64,000 nt of DNA from Halobacteriovoraceae bacterium. GTDB lineage: Bacteria; Bdellovibrionota; Bacteriovoracia; Bacteriovoracales; Bacteriovoracaceae. Position numbers and translations under genes: made by a program. The stretch covers positions 186,001 to 250,000 of the forward strand of contig PAVS01000011.1 of the NCBI GenBank assembly GCA_002713145.1, given 5' to 3'. Shown one piece after another: positions 33,789-43,753 of this stretch (positions are counted from its first letter, which is position 1; each line of letters starts with the position of its first letter). The notes under the pieces are model-generated. The model was not told where the DNA came from. It saw nothing but the letters and a program-made list of their open reading frames with translations, and did no database searches.

Positions 33789-35672
33789 ATGATAAAAAAT
33801 ATAATTGATCGGCTTTCTAGTAAGCAAAAAACTTCTATTGTAATGACTTATGATGTTGTTTTGATATCTTTAACGTTTTTAATCTCATTTCAACTGAGAC
33901 TAAATCAGTTTTTTCTAGAAAGAGAGTTATTTTTAAATGTACTCAAACAAATAATTGTCATTATACCAATCCAACTCATTTGCTTCTATATTATGGGCCT
34001 TTATAAGGGAATTTGGAGATATTCGAGTACTGCAGATTTAAGTCGTATAGTTAGAGGTGTTACACTTTCGATTCCTTTTTCATTTTTATTATTGTTTATT
34101 TTTAATCGCCTTGAATTCACGCCAAGATCTATTTTTTTTATACAATGGGCTTTACTAATTATTGGAATCGGAGGCGGGCGATTTGCTTATAGGCTTTATC
34201 GTGATTCCTTGCTTGAAAAAGGTAATAAAAATTATAAGAGAACTAGAAAAACACTGATAATTGGAGCTGGTTATGCAGCTCAACTTTTAATTCGAGATAT
34301 AAAAAGTGATGTGAGGAGCGATATTAATATCGTTGGATTACTTGATGATGATATTAATAAGCGTGGAAAAATTTTACATGGTTTTAAAGTTTTGGGAGCC
34401 GTTTCTGATGTTAGTCAATTAGCTAAACGTCACAACATAACTGAAGTTATTATTGCAATTCCTAGTGCAACTAAAGACGAATTAACTCATATGATTTCCT
34501 ATTTTAGCGGAACAAATATAAAGGTTAAAACAATTCCAAAGCTTGGTGATATTATTTCTGGAAAAGTTCAAATCACCAAACTCCGAAAAGTAACTCCATC
34601 AGATTTATTGGGACGAGATCAAGTTAAATTAAATATGAACTCAGTTTCTTCTATGATTACAAATGAGGTCATATTTGTAACTGGTGCTGGAGGGTCTATC
34701 GGGAGTGAGCTTGCTATTCAAATAGAGAAATTAAAGCCGGCTAAACTCATTTGTATCGATATCAGTGAACTTAATCTTTATAATCTTGGTTTTCGCTTTG
34801 AGAAGGTAAAGTCAGATACAAAAATTGATTATGTAATTGCTGATATCAAAGATAAATCAAGGCTTGATGTTCTTTTTCAAAAATATCGTCCAAATATTTT
34901 ATTTCATGCAGCTGCTTATAAACATGTCCCAATGATGGAGCTTAATCCTTTTGAGGCAATCAAGGTAAATGTCTTTGGAACAAAAAATTTAGTGGAAATC
35001 TCTAAAAAATATCAACTAGAAAAATTTGTTCTTATATCTACTGATAAAGCCGTTAATCCTACCAATGTTATGGGTACGACTAAAAGAATTGCAGAGATGA
35101 TCTGCCAACATGCCCAAGTGGGATCTAGGACTATTTTTAATATGGTAAGATTTGGAAATGTTTTAGGGAGTTCTGGTTCAGTTATTCCACGTTTTCAAAA
35201 GCAAATTGAACAAGGTGGGCCTGTAACAGTAACTCACCCTGATATAATAAGATATTTTATGAGCATTCCAGAAGCAGCTCAGTTGGTAATTCAAGCAGGA
35301 TCTCTTGGTAAAGGGGGGGAAATATTTGTATTAGATATGGGAGACCCTGTTAAAATATATGATCTTGCAAAACAAATGATTACACTTGCAGGTTTAAATA
35401 TTGGTGAAGATATTGAGATAAAATTTACAGGCTTGAGACCAGGTGAAAAATTATTCGAAGAGCTATTGACTGACACTGAGGTAACAAAGCCCACCGTTCA
35501 TGAAAGGGTTAAAGTTGCAAAGGAGGAAAGAGTTCAAGCTAGCCTTGAAGAAAAATTGAAAAAATTGTTAAATAAAGATGAAATGCTTTGTATTCGGAAA
35601 ATACTTCAAGAAATTGTACCTGAGTATAAAATTCCTGAAAGTCAAATTGATAAAGATAAGAGTTTTTTTTAG
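33789..35672 (+). CDS. PglF/WbpM-like membrane-bound UDP-GlcNAc 4,6-dehydratase
   Basis: The protein has 627 residues. Four membrane helices occupy the first 130 residues, then comes a CoA-binding-like Rossmann domain (TLIIGAGYAAQLL) and a catalytic SDR domain (VTGAGGSIGSE at about 297). The active site reads STDKAV followed by NVMGTTKR, so Met stands where most SDRs have Tyr, the hallmark of the large WbpM/PglF dehydratases. These convert UDP-GlcNAc to the 4-keto-6-deoxy sugar. The gene fits as first step of the amino sugar made with the preceding aminotransferase and the PglD-like acyltransferase. It ends four bases inside the convergent glycosyltransferase gene. Confidence 0.9.
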   Translation: MIKNIIDRLSSKQKTSIVMTYDVVLISLTFLISFQLRLNQFFLERELFLNVLKQIIVIIPIQLICFYIMGLYKGIWRYSSTADLSRIVRGVTLSIPFSFLLLFIFNRLEFTPRSIFFIQWALLIIGIGGGRFAYRLYRDSLLEKGNKNYKRTRKTLIIGAGYAAQLLIRDIKSDVRSDINIVGLLDDDINKRGKILHGFKVLGAVSDVSQLAKRHNITEVIIAIPSATKDELTHMISYFSGTNIKVKTIPKLGDIISGKVQITKLRKVTPSDLLGRDQVKLNMNSVSSMITNEVIFVTGAGGSIGSELAIQIEKLKPAKLICIDISELNLYNLGFRFEKVKSDTKIDYVIADIKDKSRLDVLFQKYRPNILFHAAAYKHVPMMELNPFEAIKVNVFGTKNLVEISKKYQLEKFVLISTDKAVNPTNVMGTTKRIAEMICQHAQVGSRTIFNMVRFGNVLGSSGSVIPRFQKQIEQGGPVTVTHPDIIRYFMSIPEAAQLVIQAGSLGKGGEIFVLDMGDPVKIYDLAKQMITLAGLNIGEDIEIKFTGLRPGEKLFEELLTDTEVTKPTVHERVKVAKEERVQASLEEKLKKLLNKDEMLCIRKILQEIVPEYKIPESQIDKDKSFF

Positions 35673-36784
35673 CCACCAGTATTAACCAGTAGGTTATTTA
35701 CTTGTCTTTGAAAATCGTTGAAGAAATGTTTTTTAGAAAAAAGTTCAGCTTTAGAATAAAGATTTGTTGGATTGAAATATATTGCTCTTTTCTCGAAAGT
35801 CCTTATCACCTCGGCTAAATCATTTTCATTTGGTTCATCAAAGAAGATAGCTGATTGGTTATCAAGTGATTCCAAAACACCACCTTTTCTATACGCAATC
35901 ACAGGTGTTCCTGCAGATAAGCTCTCTAGGGGAGTTATGCCAAAGTCTTCAACACCTGGAAAAATTAATGCTTTAGCTTTGCTGAGATTTTCTACAATTT
36001 CCTCTCTAGAGACCCGACCTAAGAACTCTATATTCATATTGGCAATAGATTTTAGCTTTAATATTTCATCTTTACTTCCAGATCCAATAATTTTTAGTGG
36101 GCGACCACTCAAATTAAATGCCTTTATTGCGAGGTCGACTTTTTTATTTGGTGCGAAAGCAGAAACCATTACATAAAAGTCTTCTTTTTTAGGAGGGTTT
36201 TTGTGAACTGAGGAAAAGTCCAAGAAATCTACAAATGGATAAACCACTGTCGAGCCAACTTCATAGTATTTCTGTATGCGTTTCTGAACAAATTGAGAGT
36301 TAGGTAGAAAATGATCGACATTTGAATTAGACTTTTTGTCCCACCATCTAAGGAACGGGCGCGTAATATATCCCCCCATTTTGATTAAAGGGTGTGTGTT
36401 TTTGAAGTAGTTATCAAACTGGTCATAAATATAGCGCATGGGAGTGTGAATATAGCAGATATGTTTACTGCCTTTTGGTTTTTTGACTCCTTTGATAACG
36501 CAATGAGAACTTGAGATAACAAGATCAGCGTCATGGCGGATTTTTAAAAGACTTGCAGCAAGTGGCATGATTGGTAAGAAGAAACGGTAATATTTATAAA
36601 TACCCGGAATTCTATCTAGGAAAGACGTGATAATTTCTTTGGACTCAATTGTTTTGCTTGTTGAACCTTTTTTATGAATAAGGGTATATATTGGTGCATC
36701 GGGATACATTTCACAAAAAGCTTCTAAGATGCGTTCTCCACCTCGAAAACCTGTAAGCCAATCATGCATCAAAACAACTTTCAC
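35669..36784 (-). CDS. Glycosyltransferase family 4 (WbaZ-like)
   Basis: A GT-B enzyme of 371 residues. The start KVVLMHDWLTGFRGGERI and the donor-site motif EDFGITPLESLSAGTPVIAY (E-x7-E) are typical of WbaZ/MtfB-type mannosyl- or related transferases. The frame is open to 36826, but GAGGAG stands nine bases before a GTG at 36784, where the conserved domain begins, so I use that start. It follows the Cys-rich gene stop by one base and converges on the dehydratase. Confidence 0.82.
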   Translation of the reverse strand: MKVVLMHDWLTGFRGGERILEAFCEMYPDAPIYTLIHKKGSTSKTIESKEIITSFLDRIPGIYKYYRFFLPIMPLAASLLKIRHDADLVISSSHCVIKGVKKPKGSKHICYIHTPMRYIYDQFDNYFKNTHPLIKMGGYITRPFLRWWDKKSNSNVDHFLPNSQFVQKRIQKYYEVGSTVVYPFVDFLDFSSVHKNPPKKEDFYVMVSAFAPNKKVDLAIKAFNLSGRPLKIIGSGSKDEILKLKSIANMNIEFLGRVSREEIVENLSKAKALIFPGVEDFGITPLESLSAGTPVIAYRKGGVLESLDNQSAIFFDEPNENDLAEVIRTFEKRAIYFNPTNLYSKAELFSKKHFFNDFQRQVNNLLVNTGG

Positions 36785-36785
36785 T

Positions 36786-38342
36786 TTAAATATCTCCTCT
36801 CTCGAATTGATCTCTAATGATGTCAACTACCTTGTAAGCGCTTCGTCTTGAAAGCTTCTTCAAATTCTTATTACTCGCACTTTGATAGGGATCAAGATTA
36901 TTCCATTGTTTATTTAAAATCAATTTGATTATTTCGTCCTCTGCCTCTTGATTAGTAGCGAATGTCGTATCATCTGGAATGAGTTCACCTGTCTGCATCA
37001 TTTTCTCAAGTCGCAGGACGTCTAATGTCTGTGAATATCTAAAATGATGTATATCTTGAGCAACGATATCAGATCTAAAAATGGCATATCTCGTTGAGTA
37101 GGTGTAAAAAAAACGCAGCAATCTTCTAATAAGCTCAGGCTTACTTTGGTTGAGAAGATCTTGAGGCTCAAAATCTTCTAGATCTTTATCTGAAAGAATG
37201 ATCTTGGCCAGATTTGCAAATTGGTATCTGCATCTTGAAACACATATGGTGGGTACTGCTAAAACTGATGATTCATACACAGCTGAGCTACCATTTAATA
37301 AGACAATATCAGCCTGGGTCATAAGATGAGAAGAGCTAATACTAGAGTTCGGCTCGATAAACTCAATCCCCCGAGTTAAACACCAGTTTTTATAATAATT
37401 ATAGATTTTTTCACCACTAGCGTGACCAATATTTTGCCCCCAGTTAGGATGAGAGCGTAAAACAACATTTGAATAATCTCCTCCAAGCTTTTCAATAACT
37501 TTTTCAAAAATGCGAGGGTATTCGTCCCATTCATTACGCCAGTCACTTTCAGCCCAAATTTCATTTTTACTTGATGGCATAATCAGAATTTTTTTTCCTG
37601 ATCCATTAGTGGGCCAAGCGACTTCTGTGCGATCAATATTATATGTTCTCCATTCAAGACCTTCTTTTTTTCTGAAGCGGGTTGTGAGAAGCCCAGCTGC
37701 TGATAATGCCTGTTCCATATTAAGAGGTTTATCTTTAAATTGTTCGTGAAGTTTATGAATAGCATTGAGTGAAAGAGCATTATCGTTAAAATTGAGCTGT
37801 AAACCGCTAGCGAATAAAGTTCTCTCGATTGCACAGAATTTAATATTTAAGTCTCTACAGGCATGCATAACTGCTCTGGTAATATCCATACGACCATTAA
37901 AAAAGAAGACAAAATCTAACCTCTGCTCTTTTATCCACTTTTTTGCATTAGCATAGACAATTTCTACTGCAGGCTTTAGTCGCTTTTGAATCGCCTGTAC
38001 AGATTCGGTCTGGACATCACAAGGATCCTCAATTCGAGTAAGGGTAAAACTACTAGACGCAGTTAACTGAGAAGCTTCTTCAGTCGAAAAAGTCTCTTTT
38101 ATATCTTTTTTTATAAAAGTATTATTTTCACTAGTGTAGCTATAGAGAGAACCCACCCTGCATTTAAGACATTCTTTAATCTTGTTGCCAGGTCTAAGTT
38201 CATTGGTGTAACAACTGGGAAGCTCTCCTCGGCAGTTGAGTTGAAAAACTTCATGTCCCGCTTTTTCCAATTGTTGCATTAGATAATACATATGTTCTAC
38301 ATGGGGACGATAGCTAAAAAGAGTTGTGAAACCGATTCTCAC
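36786..38342 (-). CDS. Unrecognised GT-B-like surface-carbohydrate protein with N-terminal Cys cluster
   Basis: I do not recognise this 518-residue protein as a named enzyme. Its N-terminus (RIGFTTLFSYRPHVEHMYYL, then GHEVFQLNC) looks like the first half of a GT-B glycosyltransferase. A cluster of Cys follows at NCRGELPSC and ECLKCRV (about residues 36-62), in the place where some cluster-encoded GT-B proteins carry a C-C-CxxC set that might bind metal. The C-terminal half resembles capsule-synthesis proteins (SHPNWGQN, LLNGSSAVYESSVLAVPTICVS). The GTG start overlaps the upstream GT2 stop (GTGA). A glycosyltransferase or glycerol-phosphate transferase role is likely from context only. Confidence 0.5.
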   Translation of the reverse strand: MRIGFTTLFSYRPHVEHMYYLMQQLEKAGHEVFQLNCRGELPSCYTNELRPGNKIKECLKCRVGSLYSYTSENNTFIKKDIKETFSTEEASQLTASSSFTLTRIEDPCDVQTESVQAIQKRLKPAVEIVYANAKKWIKEQRLDFVFFFNGRMDITRAVMHACRDLNIKFCAIERTLFASGLQLNFNDNALSLNAIHKLHEQFKDKPLNMEQALSAAGLLTTRFRKKEGLEWRTYNIDRTEVAWPTNGSGKKILIMPSSKNEIWAESDWRNEWDEYPRIFEKVIEKLGGDYSNVVLRSHPNWGQNIGHASGEKIYNYYKNWCLTRGIEFIEPNSSISSSHLMTQADIVLLNGSSAVYESSVLAVPTICVSRCRYQFANLAKIILSDKDLEDFEPQDLLNQSKPELIRRLLRFFYTYSTRYAIFRSDIVAQDIHHFRYSQTLDVLRLEKMMQTGELIPDDTTFATNQEAEDEIIKLILNKQWNNLDPYQSASNKNLKKLSRRSAYKVVDIIRDQFERGDI

Positions 38343-39127
38343 CTAATTTTAACCTGGTAAATAAGTGATAATATTGAATAGTTGCAAAAATAATATAACC
38401 TCTTCCATGGAGAGACTTCATATCTAGAAATGACATCATAAAATTTTTTAGCCATTTTTAGTTTGGATCTTGAAATGTTTGCACCTGTTAATCTGTAATT
38501 CATTGTTTGAACTTTCGAAACAAGAATTCGCTCATTTCTCTTTTTGAGAATTTGCAGCCAGAAGTCAAAATCTTCTATCGCTATTAGTTTTCGATCAGGA
38601 TTAAACCTGATATCACCGATGAGTTCTTTTTTTATTATAACAGTTGATGTGTCGATGAGGTTTTTCTTCATGAGTTCATGGAAATCATAAACTTTCAAAA
38701 ATTTATTTTCTTGAATCTCAAAATTTTGCTGATAGTTTTCAGAGAAAGTATTTCTATAGGTAGCGCTAAAGTTCGAGTTTTCTCTAAGCATGAAATTGAT
38801 ATGAAAACTTAGTCTATCCTTATACCAAGTGTCGTCGGAATCTAAAAAGGCGATATATTCACCAGTCGCATTATCTATACCAATATTTCTTGGAGTTGCT
38901 GGACCACCTGAATTTTGTTCAGTTTGTAAAAACTTGATTTGCTCAAAAGCGTCACTATATTTTCTAATTATATCGATACTGCCATCAGTAGAATGATCAT
39001 CTACTATTAACAATTCCCAGTTTTTATATGTTTGCGATATGACAGATTGGATGGTTTCTTCCAAGTACTTCACAGTATTATAATTTGGAATAATGATGGA
39101 TACTTTAGGGCTCAATGTCATGATCAT
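38339..39127 (-). CDS. Glycosyltransferase family 2
   Basis: This 262-residue GT-A enzyme shows the opening KVSIIIPNYNTVKYLEETI, the UDP-binding VDDHSTDGS and the DxD-type metal motif LDSDDTWY near residue 98, followed by NEILVSK-like acceptor elements. It adds a sugar using a nucleotide donor at the inner membrane. Start choice is uncertain: ATGs at 39127 and 39121 and a TTG at 39130 are in frame, none with a clear ribosome-binding site. It is the first gene of a three-gene minus-strand set and diverges from the UXS operon across about 110 bases. Confidence 0.82.
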   Translation of the reverse strand: MIMTLSPKVSIIIPNYNTVKYLEETIQSVISQTYKNWELLIVDDHSTDGSIDIIRKYSDAFEQIKFLQTEQNSGGPATPRNIGIDNATGEYIAFLDSDDTWYKDRLSFHINFMLRENSNFSATYRNTFSENYQQNFEIQENKFLKVYDFHELMKKNLIDTSTVIIKKELIGDIRFNPDRKLIAIEDFDFWLQILKKRNERILVSKVQTMNYRLTGANISRSKLKMAKKFYDVISRYEVSPWKRLYYFCNYSILSLIYQVKIR

Positions 39128-39212
39128 CAAACTATAGCTTATTTTCTGGGTATTGACTATTGTATGCGACGCACAAGTTGAGAGATTTATTTCATTTGTA
39201 AGGCCTATTTGG

Positions 39213-39218
39213 TATATT
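39213..39218 (+). promoter_or_regulatory. Extended -10 element and ribosome-binding site upstream of uxs
   Basis: TGGTATATT gives an extended -10 (TATATT at 39213-39218) with no good -35. It would start a very short leader ending in TTTAGGAG just before the ATG at 39240. This AGGAG at six-base spacing decides the start of the uxs gene in favour of 39240 over the open frame from 39153. Confidence 0.4.
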
Positions 39219-39239
39219 TTTGGAAATTTAGGAGATTAC

Positions 39240-40172
39240 ATGAAAAAGATTCTTGTCACTGGTGGTGCCGGTTTTTTGGGTAGTCATTTATGTAAAAGAT
39301 TATTGGATGAGGGCAATGATGTCATTTGTCTCGATAACTATTTTACTGGAACAAAAGAAAATGTTCATGAATTGATTGGCCATAAATATTTTGAGTTATT
39401 AAGGCATGATGTAACCTTTCCTCTCTATGTAGAAGTCGATGAAATTTATAATTTAGCCTGTCCAGCTAGCCCTGTTCATTATCAGCATGACCCCGTCCAA
39501 ACGACGAAAACGAGTGTTATTGGTGCAATCAATATGCTGGGCTTAGCAAAGCGACTGAAAGTTAAAATTTTACAAGCGTCAACGAGTGAGGTGTATGGAG
39601 ATCCAACAGTACATCCACAGCCGGAAAGTTATTGGGGAAATGTTAATCCAATTGGTTTAAGATCTTGTTATGATGAAGGAAAAAGGTGCGCTGAGACACT
39701 TTTTTTTGATTACCATAAGCAAAATGGACTAGATATAAAAGTTATGCGCATATTTAATACCTATGGGCCAAATATGCATCCAAATGATGGGAGAGTAGTA
39801 TCTAATTTTATAATGCAGGCTCTGCGTGGAGAGGATATTACGATATATGGGGACGGTTCCCAGACAAGAAGTTTCTGTTATGTAGATGACCTTATCGAGG
39901 GAATGATTAGGCTTATGAATACTGATCCAAACTTTACTGGACCTGTAAATATTGGAAATCCTGGGGAATTTACTATTAAAGAGTTAGCTGAAAAGGTTAT
40001 ACGCCACACCAAAAGTAGCTCTAAGCTAATTTACAAACCTCTGCCACAAGATGATCCCATGCAAAGGAAACCAGATATATCACTTGCTAAAGTAAAACTA
40101 AATTGGGAACCCAAAATTTCACTCGATCAAGGATTGGAGAAAACGATCGAATATTTTAAACAGTTTGTATGA
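39240..40172 (+). CDS. uxs: UDP-glucuronate decarboxylase (UDP-xylose synthase)
   Basis: The 310-residue extended SDR has [11 protein letters not shown] at the N-terminus, [23 protein letters not shown], the Thr-Ser-Glu segment [10 protein letters not shown] and the YDEGKR active-site motif with Tyr and Lys. The ACPASP and SCYDEGKR strings are specific for UXS-type enzymes, which turn UDP-glucuronate into UDP-xylose through a 4-keto intermediate. The UDP-glucose dehydrogenase at 50.8 kb would supply its substrate. It heads a long plus-strand operon, and its stop overlaps the next gene (ATGA). Confidence 0.88.
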   Translation: MKKILVTGGAGFLGSHLCKRLLDEGNDVICLDNYFTGTKENVHELIGHKYFELLRHDVTFPLYVEVDEIYNLACPASPVHYQHDPVQTTKTSVIGAINMLGLAKRLKVKILQASTSEVYGDPTVHPQPESYWGNVNPIGLRSCYDEGKRCAETLFFDYHKQNGLDIKVMRIFNTYGPNMHPNDGRVVSNFIMQALRGEDITIYGDGSQTRSFCYVDDLIEGMIRLMNTDPNFTGPVNIGNPGEFTIKELAEKVIRHTKSSSKLIYKPLPQDDPMQRKPDISLAKVKLNWEPKISLDQGLEKTIEYFKQFV

Positions 40173-41515
40173 ATCAGAATTTAAAAACCATTGATTATAT
40201 TCAAAGAACAGTTGATTGCTTTATCGTACTCACTAGTTTTGCTATCGCTTATTATATTAAGTTTTTTCTGCAACTTGGTGGGATTGAAACTGGAGAGGTT
40301 TTTCTCGATAGATATATTGGTTTTGGGTTTATTCTTTTGATAACGTCTTCAATTGTTTTTAAGAACTCAAAAGTTTATGATTCTGTAAGGTATGACTCTC
40401 TTTCTAAAGAAATTTTTCTTCAACTAAAAGCAAATTTAATTACTCTAGTCGTTTTCCTTGTTCTGAGTTTCTTTATATCTCACTTTAGAGTATCAAGGAT
40501 CGTTCTAATTCTATATTTTATCATTTCAAGTATCTCGCTAACAATGAGTAAAATTTATTTTAGAAAAATGATCACTAAGATCCCTGCCAAATTTATATTT
40601 GTAGGTTCAGGTCAAACCATAACTGAGTTTTATAATAAAATAAAAAAAATACCCAACTTTAAAATATTATACTGGGTAGACGCTCCTGAAGATCTTAAAG
40701 ATATTCAAGTCAAAACGAAGCTAGATTTAAAAGAAATAGAGGAAAAAAAATTAGGAACCCTCGTTCTTGGCTATGACTTAAGTGCATCAAATAAGCTTAA
40801 TACCATACTTAAAAACCTCTCAGAATATTTAATACCTGTTATTGTTCTTCCTGATCATCATTACTCAAGGCTTGGACACGCTTATCGAGATTTTAAGGGG
40901 CAAACGTTGCTTTTTTTAAATGATCCCAAGGCCAACACTTTGAATCTAATTTTTAAAAGAGCTTTTGATATTATTGCTGTAGGCTGTGGTCTATTAATTA
41001 TCTCCCCTTTACTTTTATGTTTAGCTCTACTCGTCAAGTTCTCAAGTAAAGGGCCGGTACTTTATGGACAAACTCGTCTGGGTGTCGATGGGAGAGAATT
41101 TAAGATGTGGAAATTCCGTTCAATGGTTGTAGGTGATGCTAATCATGGAGGATGGACAGTAGAGAACGACCCAAGAGTGACCAAAGTCGGTCGATTTCTT
41201 AGGAAAACTTCTTTAGATGAATTACCACAGTTATGGAATGTTCTTGTTGGAGAAATGAGTCTTGTTGGTCCCAGGCCAGAGCGACCACAATATGTCTCAA
41301 AGTTTAGGGAAGAAATTCCGTCTTATATGCTAAGACATAAGTTCAAAGCAGGAATTACCGGGTGGGCTCAAATTAACGGTTGGCGTGGTGATACAAGTAT
41401 TGAAAAAAGAATAGAATGCGATTTGTGGTATATAAAAAACTGGTCTTTTGGACTGGATATATACATCTTGTTTATGACATTTTGGAAAGGTTTCATCAAT
41501 AAAAATGCATACTAA
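40169..41515 (+). CDS. WcaJ/WbaP-like undecaprenyl-phosphate sugar phosphotransferase
   Basis: The 448-residue protein has about four N-terminal membrane helices, a central Rossmann-like domain and a C-terminal bacterial sugar-transferase domain (from about 260). The latter has [27 protein letters not shown] and [16 protein letters not shown], the last string typical for glucose-1-phosphate transferases of the WcaJ type. It would load the first sugar of the second polysaccharide on the lipid carrier. It is the second initiating enzyme in the window, distinct from the short PglC-like one at 26.0 kb. It overlaps both neighbours (4 and 11 bases). Confidence 0.88.
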   Translation: MNQNLKTIDYIQRTVDCFIVLTSFAIAYYIKFFLQLGGIETGEVFLDRYIGFGFILLITSSIVFKNSKVYDSVRYDSLSKEIFLQLKANLITLVVFLVLSFFISHFRVSRIVLILYFIISSISLTMSKIYFRKMITKIPAKFIFVGSGQTITEFYNKIKKIPNFKILYWVDAPEDLKDIQVKTKLDLKEIEEKKLGTLVLGYDLSASNKLNTILKNLSEYLIPVIVLPDHHYSRLGHAYRDFKGQTLLFLNDPKANTLNLIFKRAFDIIAVGCGLLIISPLLLCLALLVKFSSKGPVLYGQTRLGVDGREFKMWKFRSMVVGDANHGGWTVENDPRVTKVGRFLRKTSLDELPQLWNVLVGEMSLVGPRPERPQYVSKFREEIPSYMLRHKFKAGITGWAQINGWRGDTSIEKRIECDLWYIKNWSFGLDIYILFMTFWKGFINKNAY

Positions 41516-42749
41516 CTCTTCGATCCAAATTCATGATTGGAAATATAAATCTATCTTGTGGGCACAGATTTTTCTTTTTCTAGGAGTACTCTCTTCCCCA
41601 ACAATCGTTTCATTGTTTCATATACTTATTATTATTCCGACGATCGCTTTTTGGCTAAATAAACCAAAAGACTTTTCTCTTCCAAAGAGCGCTTGGGTAT
41701 TAATCGCTCTATTTATGTGGGGAGGGATTTGTACTGCTTTTAATTATGACACCATCATAAAACCTTCAAGAAGTTTTAACGATTTAAAGTATTATCTTTT
41801 TGGAGTGCTATTAATTTTACCGATATATCATTTTTACAAGCAAGCGAAAGTTAAACATATCAGGATATTTCTTAATATTTTTTGGATAGTTATAATTGTT
41901 GGTTTTTTCGTCGGTATATCACGATCAACTTTCCAATTCGATCCTGTGAAATTTGAGTTTACGGATCGTTATCATCCCTACCGCTCAGGCGGTTTTTTAA
42001 ACTATATGCGCTATGGATATGCTTCTGCTTTTGTGAGTTTACTTGGGTTATCTGTTCTTTTTAATAAAGATAAACTGAAATCTATTATAAACTTTAAGCT
42101 CTTTCTTCCCGCACTTGTATTATCACTATGTGCTATTTATTTTTCACAAACAAGAGGAGCTCTATTAGCTCTGATGGTTGGTGTACCTTTTGTTCTCTGG
42201 AGGTTTAAGCGGAATATAGCCATTTTATCGTTGGCTGTCGGTGGATGTCTTGTTTTGGTAATTATTTATTTCAGTTTTTTTGGAAACACGAATAATCGAT
42301 TGTTGAATATCGCAGGAAATTCTAACAAAGTACGTATGAGTCAGTTTCAAACAGCTTTAAAAGTGATAGAAACAAAACCGTTTTTTGGACTTGGGGCAGA
42401 TCAGTTTAGCTATAACGTAATTGAATACAAAAAGAAATATAATCTTCCAAGTAAACATTATTCAGGGCATGCTCATAATATTTTCCTTGAACATGGGGCT
42501 AATTTTGGGGTTTTAGGAATTGCTCTACTCGCTTTGTTTTTGATGTTTTGGTTTTTTGAGATGATAGCCATACATTCAAGTTTTGGGTGGGCGGTTGCAA
42601 GTTATATTCTTGCGTTCACTATTTCTGGCCAAGTAGAATTACTTTTTGATAATGCAAATTCACATATTTTATTTTTTATTTATTCTTTTTCACTGGCTAT
42701 TAAGAAAATGAGTGGGAAAGGTCGTTTTTTTGAGGAGATTTTATGTTAA
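41505..42749 (+). CDS. O-antigen ligase/polymerase-family (Wzy/WaaL-like) membrane protein
   Basis: A 414-residue protein with about ten to twelve membrane segments and a periplasmic loop containing PFFGLGADQFSYN and HAHNIFLEHGANFGVLG. The latter is the H-x-H-N-x-F-L-x-x-x-x-x-x-G pattern of the Wzy_C/WaaL family. It may polymerise or ligate the glycan built by this operon. It overlaps the upstream transferase by 11 bases and pseB by seven. Confidence 0.8.
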   Translation: MHTNSSIQIHDWKYKSILWAQIFLFLGVLSSPTIVSLFHILIIIPTIAFWLNKPKDFSLPKSAWVLIALFMWGGICTAFNYDTIIKPSRSFNDLKYYLFGVLLILPIYHFYKQAKVKHIRIFLNIFWIVIIVGFFVGISRSTFQFDPVKFEFTDRYHPYRSGGFLNYMRYGYASAFVSLLGLSVLFNKDKLKSIINFKLFLPALVLSLCAIYFSQTRGALLALMVGVPFVLWRFKRNIAILSLAVGGCLVLVIIYFSFFGNTNNRLLNIAGNSNKVRMSQFQTALKVIETKPFFGLGADQFSYNVIEYKKKYNLPSKHYSGHAHNIFLEHGANFGVLGIALLALFLMFWFFEMIAIHSSFGWAVASYILAFTISGQVELLFDNANSHILFFIYSFSLAIKKMSGKGRFFEEILC

Positions 42750-43753
42750 ATGGAAAGACTATCCTAGTAACTGGGGGAACAGGGTCTTTTGGTAAAAGAT
42801 TTATTGCTAGAGCTTTGAGTGAGTATCCTGATTTAAAAAAAATAATAGTATTTTCAAGAGATGAACTCAAACAATTTGAAATGTCACAGATGTCGGAATT
42901 TAAAAATTCTCAAAAGATTCGCTTTTTTATTGGTAATGTTAGAGATGGAGAAAGATTGAAAAGAGCTTGCGAGGGAGTTGATATAATTATTCATGCAGCG
43001 GCTCTAAAACAAGTTCCTGCTGCAGAATACAACCCTATGGAATGTATAAAAACAAATATTAATGGGGCTGAAAATGTGATAAATGCTGCACTTGATTGTG
43101 GAGTGAAGAAGGTTGTAGCGTTATCAACTGATAAAGCAGCTGCTCCAATTAATCTCTATGGTGCGACCAAATTATGTTCAGATAAACTCATTACCGCAGC
43201 AAATAATATGAAGGGAAATAGGGAGCTGAGCTTTTCTGTGGTTCGTTATGGAAATGTGATGGGATCCCGGGGCTCAGTTATCCCATTTTTTATTAAACAA
43301 AAAAGTACAGGAAAGCTTCCCATTACTGATGAGTCAATGACTCGTTTTAATATCACACTCGATGAAGGTGTGGACATGGTTATGTATGCAATTGAGCATG
43401 CCTGGGGAGGAGAGGTTTTTGTTCCCAAAATTCCTTCTTATAAAATTACTGAAGTGGCAAAGGCGATCGGCCCAGAATGTGAGTACCCTGTAATAGGTGT
43501 TCGTCCTGGTGAAAAAATTCACGAGGAAATGATCACAGAAACTGACTCTCTTAATACTCTTGATTGTGGAAAGTACTATGTCATACTTCCCTCTACACCC
43601 ATTTGGAGTGTTGAAGATTATTGCTCAAAATTTAATGCTAAATTTGTTAATCCTGGATTTAAATATAATTCAGGGGAAAATGATCAGTGGGTTAATGCTG
43701 AAGAATTAAGAGCATTAATTAAAAAAAATGTAGATCCCAATTTTGAGGTTTAG
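42743..43753 (+). CDS. pseB: UDP-GlcNAc 4,6-dehydratase (inverting), PseB
   Basis: This soluble SDR of 336 residues has TGGTGSFGKRF at the N-terminus, the SRDELKQFEM string found in PseB, and the catalytic STDKAA plus NLYGATK (Tyr and Lys kept, unlike the Met of the PglF-like enzyme at 33.8 kb). PseB dehydrates UDP-GlcNAc and inverts C5, the first committed step to pseudaminic acid. PseC, PseF, PseG/H and PseI genes follow directly, so the assignment is strong. Confidence 0.93.
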   Translation: MLNGKTILVTGGTGSFGKRFIARALSEYPDLKKIIVFSRDELKQFEMSQMSEFKNSQKIRFFIGNVRDGERLKRACEGVDIIIHAAALKQVPAAEYNPMECIKTNINGAENVINAALDCGVKKVVALSTDKAAAPINLYGATKLCSDKLITAANNMKGNRELSFSVVRYGNVMGSRGSVIPFFIKQKSTGKLPITDESMTRFNITLDEGVDMVMYAIEHAWGGEVFVPKIPSYKITEVAKAIGPECEYPVIGVRPGEKIHEEMITETDSLNTLDCGKYYVILPSTPIWSVEDYCSKFNAKFVNPGFKYNSGENDQWVNAEELRALIKKNVDPNFEV

